Below, one piece after another: positions 1 to 5,056 of a stretch of 13,073 nt of DNA (the stretch's first letter is position 1; each line of letters opens with the position of its first letter). Both the position numbers and the translations under genes were made by a program. The stretch covers positions 1 through 13,073 of the forward strand of contig JBEIHC010000080.1 in the NCBI GenBank assembly GCA_040381555.1, in the 5' to 3' direction. Below the pieces are notes generated by a model. It did not search any database, was not told where the DNA came from, and saw nothing but the letters and a program-made list of their open reading frames with translations. This DNA is from CANHCC01 sp040381555. Its GTDB lineage: Bacteria; Bacteroidota; Bacteroidia; J057; RFSG01.

Positions 1-165
1 GCAAATGAAATGGAACCAAACATGTCCTTTTGAGTTGCAAATAAATAAAAAAAACATAAAATACAAAAAAAACAACAAAAACATACCAACTGGCATGGAA
101 CCAAACCTACAGCTTAGAAATCTGTATTCTGTTCCATGGGAAGAAATGCATCTCAGCAGCGTAAA
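1..165. other. A-rich low-complexity sequence with a short direct repeat
   Basis: No gene is recognised here. Positions about 40-90 are a run of A with scattered C and T. The 12-mer ATGGAACCAAAC occurs at 10-21 and again at 95-106, which may be remnants of a repeat or a recombination boundary. The stretch lies directly after the point where the DUF4407-like reading frame on the minus strand stops (166), so it may mark the junction that truncated that gene. The window edge prevents a fuller reading. Confidence 0.4.
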
Positions 166-306
166 CTACTTCCCGATGACCATCATCGGAATAATGATAG
201 CAAATGCCAGCGTAGCCAACCACATGCGCCTTTGCTCCGCTGGGGTGCACTGAGACAACAAGTCAGCATCCAGTCCCAACAGGAGCACCATCAGTTTTAG
301 ACTCAT
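166..306 (-). pseudogene. Truncated DUF4407-like N-terminus (46 codons)
   Basis: A 46-residue frame begins with ATG at 306 and overlaps the TGA of the DUF4407 gene in an ATGA arrangement, typical of translational coupling. Its residues 11-27 read GLDADLLSQCTPAEQRR, followed by a hydrophobic helix (about 29-44). DUF4407 proteins characteristically begin with a G-x-D-x-DLL-x-x-C-P-like stretch and then the first membrane helix, so this looks like the start of a second DUF4407 protein. It ends at a TAG (166-168) in or just after that helix. A one-base shift there would extend the frame to a stop at 107-109. The rest of the family (three more membrane helices and a long coiled coil) is absent before the A-rich sequence. 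It may instead be a genuine small membrane peptide, but a truncated gene is the better reading. Confidence 0.55.
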
Positions 307-1538
307 GCCTTAGGCCTCCCAGATTCGTCGTAAAAAGCTTCCGGATTTTGATTGATTTCTGCCTGTTTACGGGAAGACCAGGCCTGAATAATTTGTTTGC
401 TCAGTCCCTCCTGAGCTTTGAGTTTTTCTTCTTTCTCATGACGATCTTGTTCAACCTCTAGGTAACGAACTTTCTCCATAAGCTTCATGCCGTCTTTGCC
501 TTCAAAAATATGCTCTTCTTTTACCACACCACTGCGTACATACATGCGGTAGTTGTTATTTTCAACCATATAATCATAGGGTCCTTTGTTCATCATCATT
601 TTGAAAAAGATAGGGCCCATTTCTATTGAAAGAAAAATAAAAGTCAGGGCGATGCCAAGCCAGTAACCGATTTCGTGAGCGATGTCAATACGGGCAAGTA
701 GTCCATCCAGATTTTCAGCTTGTTTTTTATTCACTTCGTTTAGCTCCGTTTCCTGTTGCTGAAGTTTATCTTCACGCGCAACTTTGAGAGCAGTAAGTTC
801 AGATTCGTGCTTACGGTCAAACTCCTCAACTTCCTTGAGTTTTTCATCTTTAAGCACTTCCAGTTGTTTGGCTCTTGGGCCATACCCTGCATTGCCTGCA
901 CGGCCTTGCATTTGGTCTATATATTCTTGTTCCGCTTCCTTTTGGCGTTGAATTAAAACGCCCCGGTCGGTTTCCAACTTTTTAATATCCGCATCGATCT
1001 GAGCAATTTGTTCTTTGAATTTGGCATAGGTATTTTTATTGAACTCTTCTAGTTTTTCCTGCTGATGCTTGCGTAATTCCACATTGATTTCTGTTTCAAT
1101 AATTTTCAACTCTAAGGGTTTGGAGATGGTCAGACCCAGAATCAAAGCAATAATCAGTCGGGGAACGGACTGACCGAACTCTTTCCAGGTAATGGTATCA
1201 GTTCCATCCCCTTTACCCGTAGAGGAAACGATAAAGCGATCTAGATTAAAAATCATGAGCCCCCAGGCAATTCCGAAAATACAGGATCCTATAATCCATT
1301 CCAAATGCATGGATTCATCTCCTGCCATTGTCTTCGGACCAAAGGCTGTATTAAAAGCAAAAGCACCGGCAAAAGCGGCAAGCAAACCGGTGCAAAATAC
1401 GATTCCGCCGATACCGGCATACTTGACCCTGTCCTGATAAGGAGAGAGCATCAGGAAATGAGAATCGGCACCTGCACACCACCATAAAAAGTGCGTGAAA
1501 CGGTGAACGGGTTTGGTGTTGAATCCTTGAGTTGACAT
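303..1538 (-). CDS. DUF4407 domain-containing membrane protein
   Basis: This 411-residue protein fits the DUF4407 family, predicted inner-membrane proteins of unknown function. Residues 19-40 carry the family start region (WWCAGADSHF, then the SPYQDRVKY segment). Membrane helices lie at about 41-63, 81-104 (containing the family signature NLDRFIV, 98-104) and 125-140. A long charged coiled coil follows at about 147-285, then a fourth helix at about 290-316 and a charged tail of roughly 95 residues. The length is normal for the family. The gene lies 16 bp after the 160-residue upstream ORF and overlaps the next small ORF by 4 bp, so the three probably share one transcript. The stop is TGA at 303-305. 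Membrane location is inferred; the biochemical role is unknown. Confidence 0.93.
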   Translation of the reverse strand: MSTQGFNTKPVHRFTHFLWWCAGADSHFLMLSPYQDRVKYAGIGGIVFCTGLLAAFAGAFAFNTAFGPKTMAGDESMHLEWIIGSCIFGIAWGLMIFNLDRFIVSSTGKGDGTDTITWKEFGQSVPRLIIALILGLTISKPLELKIIETEINVELRKHQQEKLEEFNKNTYAKFKEQIAQIDADIKKLETDRGVLIQRQKEAEQEYIDQMQGRAGNAGYGPRAKQLEVLKDEKLKEVEEFDRKHESELTALKVAREDKLQQQETELNEVNKKQAENLDGLLARIDIAHEIGYWLGIALTFIFLSIEMGPIFFKMMMNKGPYDYMVENNNYRMYVRSGVVKEEHIFEGKDGMKLMEKVRYLEVEQDRHEKEEKLKAQEGLSKQIIQAWSSRKQAEINQNPEAFYDESGRPKA

Positions 1539-1554
1539 AGATCAATAGGTTGAA

Positions 1555-2037
1555 TTAAAGCGGAAGAGTAAAATCAGGTTCATCCGGGAGTTTCAACAGA
1601 GGTTCTGGAATGAAGGCTCTGTTCAGATAGGGTTTTCGAATGCGTGTTTCAGGCACTTGTAAACGGACATTCGGTTTGTCGAGGACCAGTTCTGGTATGC
1701 GGGTCAATGCATCCGGATTGAATACTGCCAGGGATAATTGAGGAATATCCAGACGATGAACCTGAAGTTGTATGACCTGTTTTTTAGGAAAGATACTGTA
1801 TTGAGGAAAGATGTACAGCGTAATAGAAGGGAAGTCGCTGTGGGCAATATTTCGAAATGTCCCCTGACTCCTGCGGAAAAACCATCTTCGAAAGCGATAG
1901 GGCCTTTCCGTGCGACGGTACCAGGGTTTGCGTTCTCCGTTGTGAAAATAAATCCATACCCACCAAGCATTGGGAAAATCCCAAGAAAAGCGAAAAAGTT
2001 TTCCGTGCCAGACGGGAGTTGGGTAAAAGGTGAACAT
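1555..2037 (-). CDS. Hypothetical 160-residue protein upstream of DUF4407
   Basis: I do not recognise this family. The protein is rich in aromatic residues and arginine in its first third (WHGKLFRFSWDF, then a WFFRR stretch near residue 53) and rich in proline in its last third, with many Pro-Glu and Leu-Pro pairs. It has no signal peptide and no clear membrane helix. The frame is preferred over a competing 119-residue minus-strand frame because it fills the whole gap, ends 16 bp before the DUF4407 start, and has a perfect -7 promoter box (TAGATTTG) 5 nt before its ATG. Position suggests it is the first gene of the DUF4407 operon and perhaps works with that membrane protein; this is inference from context only. 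Confidence 0.6.
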   Translation of the reverse strand: MFTFYPTPVWHGKLFRFSWDFPNAWWVWIYFHNGERKPWYRRTERPYRFRRWFFRRSQGTFRNIAHSDFPSITLYIFPQYSIFPKKQVIQLQVHRLDIPQLSLAVFNPDALTRIPELVLDKPNVRLQVPETRIRKPYLNRAFIPEPLLKLPDEPDFTLPL

Positions 2038-2042
2038 AAATA

Positions 2043-2050
2043 CAAATCTA
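2043..2050 (-). promoter_or_regulatory. Promoter -7 box for the 160-residue/DUF4407 operon
   Basis: On the minus strand TAGATTTG matches the Bacteroidota -7 consensus TAnnTTTG exactly and ends 5 nt before the ATG at 2037. No convincing -33 TTG is seen at the usual distance. The spacing would place transcription initiation at or next to the start codon. Confidence 0.5.
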
Positions 2051-2460
2051 GGGAATTAATCATAAGCTTAATAACATGAACTTGGTTCTACCCCGTTTTT
2101 TGTGGGTTTAATAGGTGCATTTTCCAAAATTTCGGAATAGCAAATGATTAAGCCCCCCAAAATTCAATATAATTCCAATTTATTTTATCTAATGAAATTC
2201 TAGATACAATTGTTGTGTTCAGTGCGGTTGAAAAGTCCTATCCAATGTAGAGAGGAGGGAGAGGATATAACCTTTTTTATAAACTAAGTAGAAGATTTAT
2301 TACCACTATACAGGGTATTTCTAAGATTTAATTACCCAAAATTAATGGCGTAGAGCCCAAATATCCACACCCTATTTTATAAAGACCCAATTTATCAATC
2401 GGCGTACTTCATTTTTGATTGTGGTATATTTTTTTTTGTTAAAACATAATTTTATCATCA
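2051..2460. other. Intergenic stretch with no recognisable gene
   Basis: About 410 bp of AT-rich sequence with frequent stops in all frames. I looked on the minus strand for the rest of the IS1380-type transposase whose N-terminal remnant lies at 2461-2768 and could not recognise the DDE-domain motifs. It may be transposase sequence decayed beyond recognition or unrelated spacer. Confidence 0.4.
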
Positions 2461-2768
2461 GTCAAATTCATTGAAAAATCTGCTGAAAAAACTTTGAGAG
2501 GGAGGCTATTTCCAGTCACTGATTTATTTCAAGACATCCTCATAAAGAAGACAGGCTAAATGGATAAATCCCCGGCTCCTATGCAATAGCTCGTCCAGAA
2601 ACATTCTAGTATTTGACTAGGTTCACCTCCCCGGTTCGAACCGCTCTCTCTTAGAGGGAGTTTCACTAAATGTTGCTTTACCCCAAAGGCATCCAATAAA
2701 TACATCCTAGGCTTCATCTATCTTCAAGTCTTGGGCGAATCATCGCTAAACTCAATTTTATCGATCTC
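2461..2768 (-). pseudogene. Decayed IS1380-family transposase N-terminal remnant
   Basis: Translating the minus strand from 2768 gives pieces in the order expected for the N-terminal part of IS1380-type transposases: KIEFSDD; then, after two in-frame stops near 2717-2725, YLLDAFGVKQHLVKLPL and GSNRGGEPSQILECFW. After a frameshift near 2570 come FIHLACLLYEDVLK, DWK and PSQSFFSRFFNEFD. Intact members carry similar blocks (IEFSDE..., GSNRGYDP..QLIESF, RFIH...R.DEVLK..FGWK, PSQST..RFF..F). At least four in-frame stops and one frameshift interrupt it, and the catalytic DDE domain expected downstream on this strand is not recognisable. It is therefore an inactive fragment. It lies about 110 bp from the 50-bp repeat array. 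The family call comes from remembered motif order, not from a search. Confidence 0.75.
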
Positions 2769-2875
2769 ACCTAAATAGAGTTAAAGTTAATTGCACACAA
2801 GTTCCGATTTTATTGGTTTTTAGCCGAATTTTCAGATTTGATTGCATAATCTGGATTTAATAGAATAAGCAAACC

Positions 2876-3331
2876 CTCCTTGACACAAAATATCGCTTGG
2901 CATAACTGAGGCAGCTTGGCAAGCGTCCCTTGACACAAAGTATCCCTTTCCATAACTGAGCCCGCTTGGCAAGCGTCCCTTGACACAAAGTATCCCTTTC
3001 CAGAACCGAGCCACATTGGCAAGCGTCCCTTGACACAAAATATCGCTTTGCATAAACAAGCCAGCTTGGCAAGCGTCCCTTGACACAAAGTATCCCTTTC
3101 CAGAACTGAGCCAGCTTGGCAAGCGTCCCTTGACACAAAATATCGCTTTGCATAACAGAGCCAGCTTGGCAAGCGTCCCTTGACACAAAGTATCCCTTTC
3201 CAGAACCGAGCTAGCTTGGCAAGCGTCCCTTGACACAAAGTATCCCTTTCCAGAACAGAGCCAGCTTGGCAAGCGTCCCTTGACCAAAATCCATTACTTA
3301 TCTTTTGAAAAGAATGGGCAAGCGTCCCTTG
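2876..3331. repeat. Tandem array 1: 50-bp repeats with core TTGGCAAGCGTCCCTTG
   Basis: Eight full copies of the 17-bp core start at 2916, 2966, 3016, 3066, 3116, 3166, 3216 and 3266, exactly 50 bp apart. A ninth degenerate copy (TGGGC instead of TTGGC) starts at 3315, and a partial unit stands at 2876-2915. The 33-bp linkers are conserved and fall into two classes: A contains TATCCCTTTCCA, B contains TATCGCTTTGCA or close variants. Linkers are homologous to each other, unlike CRISPR spacers. The core is an interrupted inverted repeat (CAAG-CGTCC-CTTG). All three minus-strand frames are stop-free over most of the array because the unit has no minus-strand stop codons; these frames are not regarded as genes. 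The array sits between the transposase remnant and the promoter of the 3419 gene. Confidence 0.95.
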
Positions 3332-3364
3332 ACCAAAAAATCTGCAACCCAAAACACAGCCCAA

Positions 3365-3396
3365 TTTGTATTCCATTGCCATTAAGGGTAATTTTA
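3365..3396 (+). promoter_or_regulatory. Candidate promoter of the deoxyhypusine-synthase-like gene
   Basis: TTTG at 3365-3368 and TAATTTTA at 3389-3396 are separated by 20 bp. This fits the Bacteroidota -33/-7 arrangement (TTTG, TAnnTTTG) with one mismatch in the last base of the -7 box. It would give a leader of roughly 20 nt before the ATG at 3419. Confidence 0.4.
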
Positions 3397-3418
3397 CGCT
3401 CTCGTTTAAACAAATCTC

Positions 3419-4393
3419 ATGAACAAAGGTCCGATCTCCCAATTTGTAGCCCATCATTACAGACACTTCAATGCAGCAGCTCTCGTTGATGCCGCCAAAG
3501 GATATGAAACCCATCTACTCGAAGGAGGAAAAATGATGGTCACCCTGGCAGGAGCGATGAGTACGGCAGAATTGGGAATTTCTCTCGCCGAAATGATTCG
3601 CCAAGGCAAAATAGATATCATAAGCTGTACTGGTGCAAACCTCGAAGAAGACATCATGAACCTGGTTGCTCATAATTCCTATAAAAGAATCCCAGGGTAT
3701 CGTGACCTTACCCCACAGCAGGAATGGGAGTTACTTGAGCAAGGACTAAACCGGGTAACGGATACTTGTATTCCAGAGGAAGAAGCATTTCGAAAAATCC
3801 AAAAACATATCGTTAAGTTATGGAAAGACGCGGATGCTAAAGGCGAACGGTACTTCCCACATGAGTATATGTATCAGTTACTCAAAAGTGAAGTCATGAA
3901 ACCGGATTACGAAATTGACCCCAAAAACAGTTGGATGCTTGCCGCTGCAGAAAAAAACCTCCCGATCATCGTAGGGGGTTGGGAAGATAGCACTATGGGA
4001 AACATCTTTGCTTCCTATATTATCAAAGGAGAAATGAAAGCCACCACCATGAAAAGTGGAATTGAATATATGGTTTGGTTAGCCGATTGGTATCGCCATA
4101 ATTCAGAAGGAAAAGGCGTAGGCTTTTTTCAGATTGGGGGCGGTATAGCCGGTGATTTCCCAATTTGTGTGGTGCCGATGATGTACCAGGATTTAGAATG
4201 GCATGATGTTCCTTTCTGGAGTTACTTCTGTCAAATATCCGACTCTACTACTTCCTATGGTTCCTATTCCGGAGCGGTTCCCAATGAGAAAATCACTTGG
4301 GGTAAACTGGACATCAATACCCCGAAATTTATTGTGGAGAGCGATGCAACGATTGTGGCTCCTTTAATTTTTGCCTGGGTGCTGGGTTGGTAA
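3419..4393 (+). CDS. Deoxyhypusine synthase family protein lacking the catalytic lysine
   Basis: This 324-residue protein matches the deoxyhypusine synthase (DHS) fold family along its length. It opens with KGPISQFVAHHYRHFNAAAL, has the NAD-site segment SCTGANLEEDI (69-79), a GGWEDSTMGN loop (186-195), the GGG turn (240-242) and the C-terminal SGAVPNEKITWGKL (284-297). Eukaryotic and archaeal DHS transfers the aminobutyl group of spermidine to a lysine of eIF5A, which bacteria lack. In human DHS the GGG turn is followed by V-V-K329, the lysine that forms the enzyme-imine intermediate. Here it reads GGG-I-A-G, so that lysine is replaced by Gly245. The substrate is therefore unknown; the protein may bind NAD and a polyamine or guanidino compound. 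Synteny gives no clue, since it stands alone between a repeat array and a convergent toxin-antitoxin pair. The start is well supported by the family N-terminus. Confidence 0.9.
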   Translation: MNKGPISQFVAHHYRHFNAAALVDAAKGYETHLLEGGKMMVTLAGAMSTAELGISLAEMIRQGKIDIISCTGANLEEDIMNLVAHNSYKRIPGYRDLTPQQEWELLEQGLNRVTDTCIPEEEAFRKIQKHIVKLWKDADAKGERYFPHEYMYQLLKSEVMKPDYEIDPKNSWMLAAAEKNLPIIVGGWEDSTMGNIFASYIIKGEMKATTMKSGIEYMVWLADWYRHNSEGKGVGFFQIGGGIAGDFPICVVPMMYQDLEWHDVPFWSYFCQISDSTTSYGSYSGAVPNEKITWGKLDINTPKFIVESDATIVAPLIFAWVLGW

Positions 4394-4413
4394 CAACTGA
4401 TTGAGTTATTACC
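4389..4413 (+). terminator. Hairpin across the stop codon of the DHS-like gene
   Basis: GGTAACAACT (4389-4398) and AGTTATTACC (4404-4413) form a 10-bp stem with one mismatch and a 5-nt loop. The TAA stop codon (4391-4393) lies inside the stem. No U-tract follows on either strand, so it is not a standard intrinsic terminator; it may act in 3'-end formation or mRNA stability. Confidence 0.4.
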
Positions 4414-4457
4414 AAACGATGTTATCACCAAGCGGGGCCGATGTTTCTTTCTAAGGA

Positions 4458-4724
4458 TTAAGGAAAAGCCTTATAAATATCTTTACGATGAACCATTCTG
4501 ACCATCTCAACCACTTTACCTACAACAAAAATCCCAATTCGATAATCTCCCAGTTTTATTCTGTATACAGAATAGTGACCATTTATCTTTTTGAGATTTT
4601 GAATAGTAGAAAGGTTGTTTGCTGACTCTATTTGCTCTATAACCTTTATCAGAGATGCTCGAATCTGGGGGTCACTAAGTTTATTAAGGTCTTTACTGAA
4701 TTTATTTAAAAACTCTACAATCAT
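4458..4724 (-). CDS. RelE/ParE-type toxin
   Basis: An 88-residue basic protein with the RelE/ParE pattern: an N-terminal strand and two helices (FLNKFSKDLNKL...), then LKKINGHYSVYRIKLGDYRIG (44-64) and the closing VRMVHRKDIYKAF (75-87). The core Y-R-I-K-x-G-D-Y-R-I motif and the C-terminal H-R-x-x-Y are typical of this superfamily, whose members either cut mRNA on the ribosome (RelE) or poison gyrase (ParE). The sequence alone does not decide which. The start overlaps the antitoxin stop by 4 bp (ATGA, 4721-4724), with the antitoxin first, as is usual for type II modules. A small 5-bp hairpin (TAAGG/CCTTA, 4459-4473) covers the stop codon. The gene converges with the DHS-like gene. Confidence 0.87.
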   Translation of the reverse strand: MIVEFLNKFSKDLNKLSDPQIRASLIKVIEQIESANNLSTIQNLKKINGHYSVYRIKLGDYRIGIFVVGKVVEMVRMVHRKDIYKAFP

Positions 4725-4924
4725 TTTGACTTGAGCTTCCGCATCACTATTTCACGACTTACCTTCTTATTTCTATCTGCTTCTTTCATCAAGATTGCCA
4801 TACCATAATCTTCAACATGCTCTTCTGACATTTCGGTAGTTGACACGCCAAGCTTTTTTAACAAGTCAGCAATAAATTTTAATTCGGAGCGACTATTTGA
4901 CCGTACTAAAAGTGCTTTCATCAT
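4721..4924 (-). CDS. Antitoxin of the RelE/ParE-type module
   Basis: A 67-residue, highly charged protein directly upstream of, and overlapping, the toxin gene. It starts with a strand-like segment (KALLVRSNS), then an amphipathic helix (ELKFIADLLKKLGV), and ends in a basic, probably flexible tail (VSREIVMRKLKSK). This resembles small antitoxins found beside RelE/ParE toxins in Bacteroidota and cyanobacteria. I see no ribbon-helix-helix, HTH or AbrB domain, so autoregulation by direct DNA binding is not evident. Two adjacent ATG codons (4924 and 4921) could start it. The antitoxin role is inferred from position, size and overlap. Confidence 0.8.
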   Translation of the reverse strand: MMKALLVRSNSRSELKFIADLLKKLGVSTTEMSEEHVEDYGMAILMKEADRNKKVSREIVMRKLKSK

Positions 4925-4936
4925 TATTTCTTTTTA

Positions 4937-4944
4937 CAAATTTA
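4937..4944 (-). promoter_or_regulatory. Promoter -7 box of the toxin-antitoxin operon
   Basis: On the minus strand TAAATTTG matches TAnnTTTG exactly, 12 nt before the first ATG at 4924. No clear -33 TTG lies at the usual spacing. A very short 5' leader is predicted. Confidence 0.45.
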
Positions 4945-5025
4945 AGGAAAAATAATCCGATAGTACAGTCTGATGCAACCTCCACTCTCGCTTGAATGTA
5001 TTTTACGACTTAGGGCAAGCTGGGG

Positions 5026-5056
5026 TTTAGGATTACCCCACTTTTATAATCCTAAA
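5026..5056 (-). terminator. Perfect 10-bp hairpin at the 3' end of the porE-like operon
   Basis: TTTAGGATTA (5026-5035) and TAATCCTAAA (5047-5056) are perfect reverse complements around an 11-nt loop. The stop codon of the OmpA-family gene (5033-5035) is inside the stem. On the minus strand the loop's TGGGG can instead pair with CCCCA directly after the stem, giving a competing 5-bp hairpin. No U-tract follows, so this is a candidate 3'-end structure rather than a proven terminator. Confidence 0.45.

Noticed and set aside
5..253. 82-codon plus-strand frame
   Set aside because: It is low-complexity (Lys/Asn-rich from the A-run) and lies opposite the DUF4407-like frame.
1704..2063. 119-codon minus-strand frame
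   Set aside because: It overlaps the 160-residue frame, ends in mid-gene, and its start lies upstream of the -7 box that serves the 2037 ATG.
2633..2642. GGTTCGAACC as a tRNA T-arm
   Set aside because: The flanking bases do not form a 5-bp T-stem or a cloverleaf on either strand, and the segment falls within the transposase-derived GSNRGGE codons.
2876..3331. CRISPR array
   Set aside because: The segments between the 17-bp cores are homologous to one another in every copy, the core is shorter than usual CRISPR repeats, and no cas genes are present.
2810..3514. Open frames of 234, 151 and 109 codons on the minus strand across array 1, encoding Cys-rich repeat peptides
   Set aside because: All three frames are open because the 50-bp unit lacks minus-strand stops, the peptides are the same phrases in rotated phase, and the longest runs into the DHS-like gene.
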